From Tubiluchus corallicola (taxonomy: Eukaryota > Priapulida > Priapulimorpha > Priapulimorphida > Tubiluchidae), in NCBI GenBank assembly GCA_030141605.1, contig JAQGDQ010000172.1, positions 62,001-126,000 on the forward strand: a stretch of 64,000 nt of DNA, in the 5' to 3' direction. Below the pieces are notes generated by a model. That model ran no database searches, was not told the origin of the DNA, and saw only the letters and a list, made by a program, of their open reading frames with translations. This document shows positions 1-15,100 of the stretch, one piece after another. The position numbers and the translations under genes were made by a program. Numbering within the stretch: position 1 is the first letter of the stretch; every line of letters begins with the position of its first letter.

Positions 1-1262
1 CAAATGCATTGTCTGGTAAACTTAACCTTTGGCCTTTTCACGATCATCATCAATTACTGGAACTGTAAAAGGTCTTATTGATACAAAAGACCCTATTTAT
101 TTTGTATTTCAGATTATAATTTATCTCTGCATAACCTAAATGATTTTAGTGACATGGTAGCACATTTTCTGCGAAAAGACCTTCACTACTATTATGTATG
201 TATTCGTTTTATAAAGTACTCTATTTTTGCTATTAATCACTGTTACGCAAGCCATTTGCTTTCTGAAAACCTGTCTTAATGAGATATAACTAGTTTCTGA
301 ACACCAATGTAAAACAAGAATGTCCTTAAGGAAAAGCTCTTCAATAAGCAGAGATTAGTTAGTCCATAGAGAGACATGGAAAATTTTTCTGCTTTAAAAT
401 TTGAATTTGTTATTCTAAGTCATCTCCAGTAAAGGCTAAAGGATAAATCACAGTTTAGCATTAATTGGTTGGCCACATAGCTGTTCATATTTTTTTTTTG
501 TTTATTAGTTGTGTAAGTTGAAGTTTGTTTCAGATTGTAGTAATTTGTTCTTCACCATGTGGGGAATGTTAAAGTCTCATAGACAGTGGTGTAGATAAAA
601 TAGGGGAGCAACCGATCCCCAAGTACTTTTTCAAAAAGCTGGCACCTGTTTTTTAACTCTTTAGTTCACTTGTGCAGTAAAAGTCAAATCTTTTTTACTT
701 TTTTAATCACATGACCTTGGAAGAATTTCATGGAATCATTACTTTATTTCTGTATTTCCTTTACAACTGTATCTTTTTTGTGTTTTGAAAATTCTTCACA
801 AAATTAAAATGTATAATGAAGGCATTAAAAATTTTTTGATACGTGTACGCCACCGTTTTTAAGTATTTGCTCCCTGTAACTTTAGAACCTGGCTGCACTC
901 CTGGTCACCGAAAATGGATGTCATAAATACGTGATGCCAGTTCTTGTCTCGAAATGATCACCATGCTGACCTTTAAACAGCTTCTTCCGTATCTTGCATT
1001 GTGGCTGTAGCTCACACCTAGAATCATCAGGCGGCTGACCAGGATTCGGTTTTCAAGTATTGAAAAAATGGCAGCCTTAAATCTTGCTTCATAATTTTTG
1101 GTCCTAATTTTTTTTGAAATTATTTAGTTTCCTCTATGCTCTAGTTAATTTGATGCTTGTTTGTGTATATATTGTAATCATACTTGTTTCCATTTATCAC
1201 TAGAAATTTGTTTATTTTATGGTGAAGTGTTGTATATATGTTTTATTTCGTTACATTTTTAG
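1..1262. other. intron (5' part of ABCA gene), no exon seen
   Basis: No coding exon was recognised here. The first chained exon starts at 1263 in the middle of the ABCA extracellular domain, so this stretch is read as intron and the exon(s) coding the N-terminus and TM1 lie upstream of the window. At 584-855 the two ends look alike (cagtggtgtagat at the left, reverse complement of acgtgtacgccaccg at the right), suggesting an old hAT-like element, but no 8-bp target duplication is visible. Confidence 0.6.
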
Positions 1263-4200
1263 ATTGATAGGCTAAGCCAGGTTTCGTTGATACAATCCAT
1301 TGTGTGTGACAAAGTATCGTTTTCGGATTTGTTGAAAGATGTCAATATTGATGCAGATGCAGTTTCTACTGCATTATGCAACAGTAATGATACCTGGTAC
1401 TTTACCCTCGAGGAGATGAACATACCTTTTGCTGAAAAAGAAAACATCAGTCGCACGGTGAGAGAACATTTTGAACTGTCTGTTTACACTTTTTAAAATA
1501 ATTCACTCTGAGTAATTATCTTGAAAGAATTCAAATATTGCTTATGGTAAGGGTTACCATTCTTGTTTAAGAAGCTGCAATAGAGATAGTTTTCAAGAGA
1601 AAGGCTGTGTGGGTTGTCTAAACACAATAAAGGTAGTACTAACATAGCAAACACTTTTACATGGTAAAAATCAGTTTGTGAATCTTGAATTTTGGCAATG
1701 TCTTAAAGAGTTTTTAAAGCATTGGGCATGATTTGTTCTGTACTTTAGCAGCAACTATTGGGTAACTAATCTGTTGAATGTTAAACTCAGCTGTTCAAAA
1801 ATTTTTGTAGCTGTATTTAAATTTTTGCACAATTGCATAATTTTAAATTTAAGCTTAATGATTACAAACTTGATATGTCTATTCATGACATTTAGACATG
1901 AGAAATTGGGGATGTTCATAAAGTCTGTTGAATTCCCAGTGTCTAGTAGTGCTGAAACAGTGAAAAGGTAGCACCAGTGGCGGCTCGTGTATAGGTACTG
2001 TGGTGCTACAGCACCCCCTGTTTTCATTAATTATTATTGATAATATTCAATAGAAGTCTTTTTTCTTTAGTTTTTTCTTCATACTTGTGCGGAACCTGAG
2101 CACGAGAGGAAAGCACAATTTACTTCACAGCCAAAGCAATGCGGTGTTTGGCTGTGCTGTGCGCATGCGGCCATGTGCACATGTCTGAGATAAGACGCTG
2201 TACTTTAAGTTGAAAGAGTACTGTCGCTCACTGCAGTACGTGTTGTCAGTTGTCACATGCTTAAAAGCCGTGTATAGGCATATTCTTGATATGCGACAAT
2301 TTAGGCTATTCGTAAGAAAACAATATTTTTTGTTTAGGAGTTTATCAATGTTATGTTTAAATTTGTTTGTTTGCTTAAAAGAACAATTATTATTACATAT
2401 GTTTGTTTCGTTTTACACAGTATTAAAACAAAGTCTAAAAAATTTTTAATTTGCAGCACCCCCATTAATTTTAACTATGAGCCGCCACTGGGTAGCACAC
2501 ATTGTTTTGGAAATAATATATGTATAACCAGCGAGGTTCCTTTAAAGATTTTAGAATGAAATAAAGCAGTCTTGAGGTATGAGGTAACTTTTTACTGTAA
2601 CACAAGAGCCCATGCCACACATTGACGGTTGTATCTGGTGTTGCCAAATTCTTCGTGAATATCTGAAAATCTGCCCATCCCTCAAGCCTGGCCCTCAAAC
2701 ACTTCTGAAACATATTAAATTTTGATTTATTAATTTTATAAATCTTTTCGACGTGCCAATATTATCGACATTGATGCTCGGTAAATTTTATGAAATTTAG
2801 TTCCATAAATGTTTTTAGTGCTGTTTTATTTTTTGGTTTAGTTTTTATTATATTATCATTGTAATAATTTTAGACAATATACAACTTTTGTAATATTGAA
2901 ATCAACTTATAACAACGTATTGAATTATTTAATCATGAAATTTGATATCAATTCTGTACTTTTTAATCTATATTGCACCAGCCTTTAAGACTAATATACA
3001 TCTTCTGTGTATATCTTTATATAGTTCTTGTCAGATTATGTTTTGTTTGTAACTGCGTACATTTATTTTTGTGTGTGTGCTGTGTGTGATTTCTGTTTTT
3101 GAACTAAAAGTCCAGTGACTGGAATGTATGTATTTCTTTTATTTATAACAAATTAAATGATTTTATACTACTAATTATTAGCATCATTCGTATTCTTTTT
3201 TGCAGCTTTTGTATTACGGTTTTGAAAAAGACTATGATGGAATGGTAAAAGTGATAACAAAAAATTACGTCAACATCAGTTTTGCCAATGTGAATGAGAG
3301 AAATGAGAACTTTCAGCAGATACTGAATGACATGACAGCCTTTCTTAGCGGGTTTGATTACACCACGGCAGACTGGGGAGGATTCCTCAGCGAGCTACCC
3401 CTGAAGGATCAACTTTTGGATGTGTGAGTTTGTTTATATTCTTATTAACTTTTTAGTAATTCAGAAAATATAATAAGAATTAAAAATAAGTTTTTTTTAA
3501 TTAGTATGATCTTAATGTCAGCTAACATTCGACTGCATTCCAGCTTTTTCATACTTCCTGTCTTTCAAGTTTCATATAAAAATTTAATGAAGTGTGGTTT
3601 GTAGCATAATTCGTGGGAAAGTAGTTTCAGTAAATTTTTTTATTTCAGATTTTTTGAGTTTCTGAGTGATTTTGATGATGGGCAACCCCCTCAGAATTAC
3701 AGATGGCAAGTGACAAAAGATACGATTAATTCATTCACCCAAACGTTAGAGGACATAAATGAGCAACTGAACTTATTGGAAGGTCAGTATCTAACCATTT
3801 AAATTTGAAGAAGTGTGGTTGAATTAACTTTTTTGCTACTTTAGTGTAGCAGTGCATTGCAAATGCTCATTCCGTAAATGTTTTTAGTGAGAACACAGTT
3901 TTTAGTGAGAACACAGACTCCTTGTGACTGTTTCTAAAAAATCTAATTTATGTTATTAATTAGTTGAATTAGTAACATATTCTTTTTGTATGGTGCACGG
4001 GTATGAGTAACTCATTTAGGAAATCTTTATTGAATGTTAGCATTTGTCCAGGCCTCCGCAAAGCAACAAATCGAACCCATTCAGTGAATGGCTATTGCAA
4101 ACAGGACCTTATAATGTGGCCATAGTTAATTATCATAATGTAGAACATTACCTTCCCTACCAAAAGCTCTAAGCAGTAATATACTTCCTGATGTAAAAAC

Positions 4201-7200
4201 AGCAAAAAACAGAAGATTGCTAGCAGCCACCTAACTACTGTTTTCTTCCCCTTCCCCCATGTGATAGTATTGTTTGTTATTATTTTTATAATTATAAGTA
4301 CACCTGGGTAAGGCAAAGAATTACTCATTTCTAAAGTTTACAAGATTTTCTTTTTTCACGATCATGTGGGAATAACATATAAAGTTGTCTTACATCATAC
4401 GATACCTCCCTGATTGTTCTCTCTTCTCAAGAATTTGTTGCACTGAATTTGTATATTGTGGGGGAAACTCTGTAAAAGTTTTTTCAAGTAATTGAAAGTA
4501 GTTTTGTTACCTGAGTTGCTATTCATTTTCGTATTTGGATAAATACTACAGCTGCAAATAATTAATTTTTTTTGTAAAGTTGATTGGTTTTTATATTTAC
4601 TGTTGTTTAAACCAGATTTTTTGCTCTTATTATTTTGTTTTTACTAAAGCAAGGCTATCTTTTCAACAGATAATTTTTCTGTGACTTCTTTGCTGGAAAA
4701 ACCAGAAACCATCGTGGAACTTATGTCTTGGCTAATGGAAGAAGAGAACCTAGAAAGACTAATAAATGTCTCTATCAATGGAGAACAGGTACTTTTGAGC
4801 ACTTCTTTTTGTTCTTAATTATACTGACTTTGTTCCCTTAAAGCTATAAATGTTGTATGTTAAGAGGCAGAGAATTTTTTTTGTTATACTAGATAGTTTT
4901 TCGAATTTTGCATAAAATGTAGAGTTAAATGGCATTTATGTAGCATCCGGAATGCACTATGCATTATGTGTTATCTACCTGCCGAATAGCTGTGGAATTA
5001 AAAATATGAAATAACTGCAGAAAAAATAATGCATAACGCAGGTCCAATAAACGGGTGCATTGAAGACAATATAAAGCTATTTTTCTATTCCGCACCTTCA
5101 TCACGCATATGCATACCGGATGCTACATAAACACCACTTTATACGAATTCCTGCACATTTCTTGATCTGTGGTTGATTAAAATTTTAAAAGCTATTAGGC
5201 ATGCTCGAATATAAATCAGTCAGTAGTTCTAAGCCATAAATCACATGTTTGTGTTTCAGTCGGTCCTGGAGCTGAGGCATCGTATTCAAGCAGGTTTATC
5301 ATGCCATTTTGTTACTGTATGAAAAAGCATGTTTTCATGTTTATAAGCTGTGTTATTCATAGCCTATTACAAATGTTATTCATAGCCTATTACAAAAAAG
5401 CAGCAAAGTGCATACAGAAAATCAAGTATGCACTTTCAGACAACGAATACATGTGTTCATATTTTTCTGTATGTCAAAGTGCATACAGAAGAATTCTAGC
5501 AAATTATAAAACTTAACAGTAAGTTGTAACATGTGTTGCACTTAAGTCTGTGATACTTTTTACATACATTCTTTCATACAAGTTGTACAATTAATATTGT
5601 CCTCTTATAGTAGTTGGATAATTTAGTAAATGCAGGTCCAAAAGTCATATAAAATGTGTTAAGTATTTTAACACAGAAAATAAGTTTTCATTTTTGTTGC
5701 CTAAAAGTATGATGAAACATTAGAGCATTGTTCTTAATAATTGATATTAAGACTCGTAAGCGTGATTTTTATGATATTTTTGCAGTGCATTGTACAGATT
5801 ACTAATAATAAAACTTATAGTTTTTTTGTATTTGTATTATCTTTTGTCGCCAATAAGAAATAAGCATTAGCATTGTAGCATGTATGTGACAATTTTTCAG
5901 TTGATAGCTTTGAGGCACGAGAACACCAGTTGGGATTCCTTTCTTCCAGGGTTTCCAAAGGCACTAACTGACAAGGTAGTTTACTACAGTTCTCTGTTAT
6001 TTTGAGCTACAACGTTTTCTCAAAAGTGCAATGCTTTCATTTAATTTTTCTAACAGAAATTTTGCAATTTTATGCTTGCTTTTAAAAGTGAAAGGTGCAG
6101 TTCTTGGGTTTTGAGTGAACAGAACATCAGAACATATCTGCCTTTCTTCACAGTTGCATTTTGTTAAATTTAGCTTTCTTAAACTGATCAGCATTTTTGG
6201 AATTTGTCACTTGTGTCAGCTTAATTTCCCCAAAACGAAATTTTGTTTGTTGATGTGATTCTTCTTTCTTGGTGTATTTTCGGGTAATAAAAATTGTTGT
6301 GCATTACAGATTGAAAGGCAAGCCCGATACCGTTTTTCCGGTCAGGTGCAATGGAATCATTTGCGCGACTTGTTGAAGCAACTTTTCAGTCATTCTTTTG
6401 TCAACTCTAGCAAAAGTTCTATTGGCAACTTCTTTGCCGGTTTTTCTTCAGATTGGTTACAGCCTATTATGAACACGATGACTACGTATGATAGGTTGGT
6501 ATTAGCTTAAGGTTGAAAGAATTTGTTTTGCATTTTTGTTAATAATTATTGACATTGTATAAGTTCAGTTCTTATACTTGCACGATGCATTTACATACAG
6601 ATAATTAGTTTGCAGTTTGGAATAAGAACTTAAAATGGCAGAAGTATTAGTTCAGTACAAACATTTCACCAAGCCATTAATTTAATTTCTATCACTATGT
6701 CACGTTCAGTAAAACACTTAGACAAGGATTACGGTCATACCTAATGTGTTGTTTTATAAATTTTGGATCAAATCACCTGGCAATAAAGTAACATTAAAGT
6801 AGCAAAGTAGTGAAATTGTTATTAGTGTGACCTTCAGTTTTTGTTTAATAAGATTAGTGTAACAGTGTATGTACAGAGGATATTTTAAAAGGATGCACTT
6901 GTCAAATAACTAATGATTAAAATGTTTTTCTGTGATCGATTACCAAAAGTAAATTGTTTGACCCAAACTCTGGAATTTGTTTTGTGATACTTTTAAGCTC
7001 CAGCTTCGAAAGCATATGTGAGGTGACAGAGAAATTTATGGGAAACAAATTTGTAAACTACAGTTCTGTTGAAGTTGTTTGGAGATTGAAATCAGCAATG
7101 GACATCGTAGTCAAACACCTGCATTCTCAAAGTAAGTAGAAATGATAACTTTTAGTTACCCAGATCGTCCTTCTTTTGAAAGTAATGAATGAGAAACCAA

Positions 7201-9103
7201 TAATTCTAATAACAAAGAAATATAACAAAAAAGAGAATGGAATTTAGGTTAGGTAAACCAGCATGTCAAGAATTGATCAGTAAGGTTTTTTTATATTGCT
7301 TAAATGCTCTTTTTAGCCTTTTACTGTTTATTTTGCTGTTGAAAGATATATTGAATTTGAAGCTGAATATCTAATCTTGGAAGTTTTTTCTTCTAACTAG
7401 CATTAGAAGACCTGCTGTGTGAGATGTATGATTATAATCCAGCAGCTATGATAAAGAAGTGGAATGAAACGCAGAAATTTTTGACTGAGGTATGTCAAAA
7501 TATAGTACTTAGGTTTTACAAATTAATTGGGTAGATTTATGCCTGCTTTTAACAACACTTTTTACCCAGTAAATATTTTAAATTGCAACACTGTTTTAGC
7601 ATAGATTGCTTGTGCAATACTATCTCTGATTGTCCGATTGCATTTTAAATGACAAAAATTATGTATATACCTGTCATAGTCATTTGTTAATCATTCCATT
7701 TAATCAACTTTTCCGATTTTTTGCAAAGCATGATAAACTTTTGAAGCGACAAATTCTAGTAAAATTTCATTAAAATAAACTTACAGTATGCCTTCAATTA
7801 GAGTGTGAAAAAAAATTGTTTGAATTTCTTTAGGAAACCTTAGGAAGTGCGCTGCATCTGAGTGGAAAATTTTTGTTAAGCTCTCCGTACATGTGCCTTG
7901 GCAAAGTGATTCATTCAGCCACTTGTGTGACTCCTTACATTTACATGACTCAATGATCTTTATTTTTCTTCCAGCCACCAATGCTTTTATTATGTTTAGG
8001 TGACTGATATATTTCAAGGAGCATTTACAGAAATGCCAACTTGTAAGGGATTCTTTGATACTTATAATAAATTTATGAAGCTGCCTCTTATGAATATGAC
8101 CTCTGAACTGGAAGCCAATAACAAGTTGCTGATGCACGTTTCCATTTCAACTTGCGTTCAACTAGAACCTGAGTGGAATCTGCAGTTAGTACATTTATTT
8201 TGTTTTTTTATGATTTTTATTGAAAGAGGGTAAATGTTAGATCTTTGTTGTGTGGCTATTGTTATTTTTGGTGGCTTGTTCTTTCTTTTTGTTTAAGTAA
8301 ACGCTTTTTGTGCAATATATATTTTAAAGTATCAGTAAACAAAAGGGTTAACTTTTTAATTATGTTAAGAAGTATATTTTTTTCGCTTCCGAATATCCCA
8401 ATAAAACAAGAAGTAAAGCAAAAAAAAAGTATTGATTCCTTCTAGAAGGCCAACCAAAACTGGACACCAGTCTTAACTGAAATCTTTTGTTCTTGCTAAT
8501 AAGCTACGTTCTGATCCCACCACCACTAAATTAGTGTCATTTTGGACTGGACCTCATTAAGCAGATTGCCAAACTGAATTGGTGATATTAATAATTTTGC
8601 ATTTATCTGTGCATTTTTTAAATATTAAATTATTAGTTTTTGTTCATTATTAGAGTAATATTATAGATCAAATAAAAAAATTATTGACCTTTTTGTAGGC
8701 AGCAGATAGAGTACTGCGAGGCAGGCCTGGTGATTGCTAGGCAACAAGCAGAGTTATTTGGCTTTACTGATTTTGAAGAACAAACTATGCTTCAAATAAA
8801 ATCTAGAGAAATTGCTTTAGAGCAAATGTTGGCTGTACCAGGTAGCTATAATAATTAGATTATAATGATTAAACTCGCATAAAGTCTAATAAAACTTTTA
8901 ATTTTGTTCTACATTCTTTGTCTTTAGTGTCACACAAAATGTTTTTGTCAAAAGTACGTGTTGGCAACCATACTAGTTAGTGCATTTTCACTTTGTGTTT
9001 TTCAGCCATAGGCGAAATCATCTGTGACATTCCATCTATGAATTTTAGCACATTTTACTCCAGAATAATGGAAGATCTTCATATCTCTAGTACCATACAA
9101 AAG
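1263..9103 (+). CDS. ABCA1-like: ABCA exons 1-11: proximal ectodomain 1, repeated Cys-helix modules
   Basis: Exons (all GT-AG, phases compatible): 1263-1457, 3206-3423, 3649-3782, 4670-4788, 5901-5975, 6310-6494, 6950-7131, 7401-7489, 8000-8184, 8699-8841, 9006-9103. They encode about 540 residues without membrane segments, rich in helices and N-glycosylation sequons. Three exons have a similar beginning with a cysteine after hydrophobic residues (SIVCDKVSF in exon 1, DLLCEMYDY in exon 8, EIICDIPSM in exon 11) and each ends in phase 0, followed by an exon starting in phase 0. In ABCA1 a comparable cysteine-bearing helical stretch occurs in ectodomain 1. I recognise these exons through continuity with the downstream conserved part rather than by direct family similarity, so individual borders are good but identity rests on context. 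Confidence 0.85.
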
Positions 9104-12100
9104 GTATTACAATATATCTTTAGATGCCAATGTTGTCTCTTTCGTGATTTCTTGCAGTTTTGTGTTTTCTTTACCTTATTCTTCATATGTGGCAATCGTA
9201 TCTTCAATTAAAGTTAATTCTTTTCTGTGCTGCAGCTTGCGTTATCCTAAAATTTTGCTTGTGTGTAGTTCTTCATACAATTTTTCTTCGTGTTTTTGCT
9301 TAGTGAGAGATTATGTTTGATCTTGTGTGCTCTTAAACATTTAAGTAGAAAAAGCAGTTTTTGTGTACTAAGTAGAAGATGCTTAGTAGGCAAAGTTCAG
9401 TCTTAAGTGGCATACGGACGCACGTACGCACACACACTAATAATGCCATGAATACTATATTATTGACACTAATATTGTGCAAGACAAGAATGTGCTTTAA
9501 AATGGCATACAGATGCTCAGTAATGCTCAGTAAGTGCTTTAGACAACTTATTATTATTTCTGTTCTGGAAAGGGCCCTTAATTAACATTTTTGCAATGCA
9601 TTTTCTACAACTGTCAAACTAATGTAAAAGTATTAATAATTTCGTATTGAGCATACAAATATATACATATTGATTTCATACTATTTTCAACATTGCATGT
9701 GGTTTTTGTAACTGATGTAAAACCTTATTAAACTACTTTGTAGGTGAATGAACTAAAACGTAATTTAAGAGATGGATTTAACAAATCTGTGAACTGCACT
9801 GAGGTCACAAGCACAGAAAAGCAATTAATGGATAAGATTGTTCTTGCATTTGAGAATCTTTTCAACTCGACTACAGGTGATCTTTATCTGAGGTGTTTGT
9901 CGGAGTTGGGTGAGGCTTCTCTGTGGCACGAGATTGATGCGTAAGTTAAAAAACTTTTATTTTTTTATATTTTTGTTATTGTTACTTTTATATGTTTCTA
10001 TAATTCTAAAATATTTTGAAAAATAAAACTAAAAATATAACTGTTATTGTTATATATATTTGTTATTGCTATCAATCTTGTTCAAGTTATGCCTGGCTAG
10101 TCATACCATTTTTGTAACTTATTTTTAAACTACTTATTGTTCTTATATAATCTTATATTATATTGATATGAGTTATTCCATTTATTACAATGCTTATTTG
10201 TAAAAGCAGGTAATGTCCTTCTAATAATTATAAGTGTATTTTATTTAACTGTCTTTGTAGTAAGTGGGAGTTGGTATTATTTTTCTAATACTTATACAGA
10301 AGAATCTTGAGTTAAGCATCTTGTTGCTTTATTGACAATTCTGTATTTAAAAAAAACTATACAAAAAAACTTTTAAGATTTTTTTTATGATAAAATAACT
10401 TAACACAACTAACTTAAAGGTGTTTTGGTAGTACATCTTAAGAGATAGTAAGAGATAGTGTATGAGATAAGCAGTTGATTTATATCATCATAAATTAAGT
10501 AATTCGGGAAGCACGCTGAAGGAGCATTTAATTATTATTTTTTGAAACAGCTTATTTACACTCCGGTGTCTGCCTTTTGAATTGCACACACACGTACAAA
10601 CACGCACGCACGCACACACATTATTCATGTCAAAGCTTTACAATTTATGGGAGTTACCTTGTTGAGATTTATTTAGCTTACTGTGTGTGCTATGTCCCAA
10701 AAGAGAAATGCTAAATTTAACATGCATGTTCATTACTTGTAGAATTTTTAATGAAATCTATGAATTATTGACTCTCACTTTTACACTGACTTTCCTCCAT
10801 GCTGTCACTTAAAGGCCAAGAGAACCTTTTATTTGCGTAAAGCTAAACATTACTACGCACTATCTTCACATAGCTTGTATTAGTATCAACACCATGTAAA
10901 ACTTATAAACTTAAACTCCCTGAATGACCATTAGGCACAGACATTTTGATGGTCTTGAACGGAGTTTCAACTCGATTGAAACAACTTTATATAACATTGT
11001 GTAAATCTTGAAAAAATAATTAGAGCACTTCTAGCACAAGCTTCACTAATTAAGCAAAAATGTAAATTACTTTATCGTGTCAATAAGATTAATAACAAAT
11101 TTTTTGATGAGCCAGTGAACTTTGTATGGAAAGCTTTATCTTTTCTTCCCCTTTTATTCATACATTATTTTTTCTGACTTTGACAGCAAATTTCAGCTGA
11201 CTTGGGCTTTTGCTACGTTTTAAAAGTGCCTCACATTATTTTGCTGATATCATGCTATGCATGTGCTTTTAGGATTATTCAAATGATGTCATCTGTTGTT
11301 CCGTTGCTTCAAAATAACACAGTAGTAGAAGAAATACTGAAAGTCACTAATCCAGATGAACTCCAGAGTCTTTTGGACAATCTTGGTGTTTCAGTTACAG
11401 GTATCTAGTTCATCTTATCATAATTGTGCCCTCTTTTATCTTGCTTATCTTATTACTAAAGATGTCTAAATGAGTATGTCGAAAAATGTCTTTAAACAGG
11501 CCATTTTGGCCAGACGTATGTTGACAAGGCATAATTTTTAATACAAAATAATAGGAAAATAATGAGTTCTGGTGTTGCACTTATCTTTTTTTTAATTGTG
11601 TATTATTATTGTTGTTGTTGTTGATTTTTTTCTTTTTAGTGTAGTCTGTAAGCAGCTATTAGCATAATTCTACTGTAAGAGATACTCATTGAGAGTTCTC
11701 CTTTTGGTTTTTATTCAACATACAGTATCTCTTAATAATAGAAAGGACCCACAATTATTGAATTTTTGAAATACCAAACTTGTCTGAAAAAGAATGTGAA
11801 AAAATTGTGGCTGAAGCTGGATTTGAACCAGGGCCTTTGGATTATAATTGCAGTGCCATGACCTCTAAGTTTTGATTTGATCCTTACAGCTCACCACCAA
11901 CCAGTTCAACTTTACAAAGTGTTAGCTTATTCACACTGGCTTATAAATAATTAATTAACATATCTTAGTATTTATTACTTTAATTGCATAAGTTCCAACA
12001 TTTAGTTTAATTTAGTGAATGAAATTTTCAGATTACATCGGACAAACAACAGATATCACAGTCGAGTCTCTACATGAACTGGGTGACCGTCTTAACACTG

Positions 12101-15100
12101 TTACTAAAAGTGTACAAGTCTTGTTAAATCAAGGCATTATAATTGATTTTCGCAAAATTGATCTAGAAAATCTAGACCTGTCGAACGTCATACAAGTCGT
12201 TCACAGAGCTTTGGATGCTTCCACCATTGGGACATTGAGTAATGCGTAAGTAGCATTTTACATTCCGTCAGATATGGTTAGATAAATTTGTGCACTTACT
12301 GCTGATTTGTATGAGACGTCTGAGCACTGTGTTTTACAGGGTGTTCCAAAAGAAATGGTGCATTTACAAATGCTATAGGCATGCCTATTATACTCTATAA
12401 AAATTCAATAAGTGCGCACATATATATTAACAGGGCTCACTTGCATCAGTTATTGTATTATAATCTCTTACTATATGACTTAAAACTTGTCTGCATTTCT
12501 TTGTGATTTGATAAGGATATTTCGGCACGTCTGCAAATTTTTACTACACTGTCTGTTCTGGAACACCTCGTACTTGTGACAGTACTTATATTATGTACCG
12601 CCGTGTTTGTCGTCCAAGCATTGTGTTTTACAGGATTTTCCAAAAGAAATGATCATTACCAAATGCTATAAGCATTCCTATATTACTTGCATGCCTTACA
12701 TTAAATGCTACGAGCATACCTTCACTGTTGAAACAAGATGTTGGTCAATTTTGCACATGTCGCAATAAGGTTACTAAAGAATAAGGAATGCTAATGAAAG
12801 AACAAATTTCTATTTGGTACAGGTTCCAAATTTCATCAGTAAATTTAGTAATTCGTCTTACAGCTCATTGAGCTACTCTTAGCCAGATCATGCTTTTCAC
12901 TTTTTATAGGGTCTAACAAAATTAAGGGGCCCCTCTGACGGAGCCACCCTCGATCTCGCCCACATCATGAATTTCTTTACTCGTGATGTGTTTTCGCGAC
13001 ATTTATGTAACTTGAAGTAAACTTATTGCAAATTCTTTGAATAAACTAGAATAGCTATATTTTGTTTGTCAATAAAAATATTCTTTAAGAAAGTATCACT
13101 ATTTTCACTATTGATTTGCAAACCAAATTAGCACATATTTCAATAGAACAGTAGTGGAAAACAGTTTTTTTTACCAACTGTTACCAGAGCTTGCGGGCCT
13201 CGAGCTTGAGAGGCCCTGGGCTGCAGCTATACTAGCCTATAGGATAGTCCGGCCCTGCTCCCAGCATCAGCAAATTATTTTTACGTAACTTTATGTCTTC
13301 TTCAGTTTGCCTGGTATGTCATCTGCTGTGGTTTGGAAAAGCAAATCATTTGTCTTTGCCATACCTTAAAACAACTAATAGGTGTAGGGGTTTGTCTGTG
13401 TAATAATTATTCAATTTTAAATTTTTTACTTGTAAAACTTAACTATGTTTAGGTCTCTTTGGAAAACACCTAAATAGACAGAGCATTTGTTTAGTGGGTA
13501 ATTAAATAAGCCTATTTTTTGCATATTGTAAATAATATTTTATCTGCCTATGTTGATTTTTGCTCTGCTGTGTTGGAATTGTTCATAAATGTTTTTTAAA
13601 CTATTTTTCCAGGATTGAAGACCTGTTAGCATCATTACTCGGATTTTTTGGTTTTGATGAAAACAGTCCTGTTGTTAATGATTTAGAAACTGTTGCTAAA
13701 GGTGTCGAGGGCTTGCAGGCTCTCAGATTTGCCATATCGCGTGATGGATCAAGCAGCAGTGCAATGGGTAAGCATTCAGAACAATTACAGCTAAATTGAT
13801 TAATGCACCGAGGAGTCAAATATGTTCAGTATGCACTAAATAAACTTAAATTAAGAACTCTCCATCTGTTTATTTGTTTATTTGTTTGACTAACTAATTT
13901 TTCAATATTTTATTACACATTTGTAAAAAGTTACTTTTTTATTATTTTTAGATACTTCTGTTGATGCATTTCCATATAACACATCTAGTGTGTCAGAACC
14001 TTCCATCAGCTTTGGCGTTACAGGTAAGCTATTTATTGATTACACAAAACGTGTGAAAACTGATTATTTATTTGTATATTGGAAAATCGCATTTTGCCAA
14101 TAAATAGTCAAACAAGTAAATAACTAACTATGCTGTTTCTACTATTAGAAGCGTGCAATCACAAAATGCAGCTATAGAAAACTGTGTATGTTTAGAAAGC
14201 TATTTATATGCATTTTCTTAGATCGGTATTAGAAATTAATGAATATAATTAACTCAATTTTGCAGTTTACATAGTCGGGCGATGTGGGAATTATAAAAAT
14301 CATTCGCAATGTTAGCCCAAATTGTAGTTATCGCAAACATTAGTATAAACTGAATTAAGCAGTAATTACTACGGTAATATTAGAGAGAGGTCCACTAGGC
14401 AAAACGGGAAGGGTATATTTCAAAGTTTTTTTTCACCCCCCCCCCCATTTGGAATATCCAATGTCTCTGAGTTTGAGAAATTAGGCGGCTGTTCCAGGCA
14501 TTGTTGTTACCTGCCATTCTACTGTGTTATAGATTGTACGTGTAAGTTATATCTCTAAGCCATTTCATCCAAGAAGCAATAAGCAAAAACTATGTAGAAT
14601 ATCCGCTCGTTATTGAACATTGGTGGGTGGGTCTAATAGAGTTTGTCACAGTACACAGTTTCAAATTTGTGCAAAATCTTTTGCATGGTTTTGCTATGCT
14701 GCTGTGCTGTTGGCGTTGTAGCTATCGTCATCGTTGTCGTCATCATCATCATCGTCATTATCATCATGATTACCATGTGATGTGGTGGGTTTGGTGTGGT
14801 GTAGTGTGGTATGGTGGCTGTGGTGAGTGTGCTGTGGATGGTGTGGTGTGGTATAGTGTGTGTGGTATGGTGTGAATGGTGTGGTGGGTGTGACGTGGTG
14901 TGGCTGGCATGGTTTTGGTGGTGTGTAATGTGGGTGTTGTGGTGTGTTGGTGTTGTGTGGCATGGATGACGTGGTGTGGGTAGGGTGGTGGAGTGGCATG
15001 GTGTGGGACTGTGGGTACTGTGGTGTTGTGTGGCGTGGATGACTTGGTGTGGGTAGGGTGGTGGAGTGGTATAGTGTGGGACTGTGGGTACTGTGGTGTG

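Noticed and set aside
584..855. hAT-like element in the first intron
   Set aside because: Ends resemble each other (CAGTGGTGTAG / CGGTGGCGTAC) but there is no target duplication, so not listed as a separate feature.
5260..5293. Exon-like stretch (cag, then [11 protein letters not shown], then gtttat) resembling the start of ABCA exon 5 (LIALRHE)
   Set aside because: 34 nt long, so inclusion breaks the frame into exon 5; the similarity is short and could be chance.
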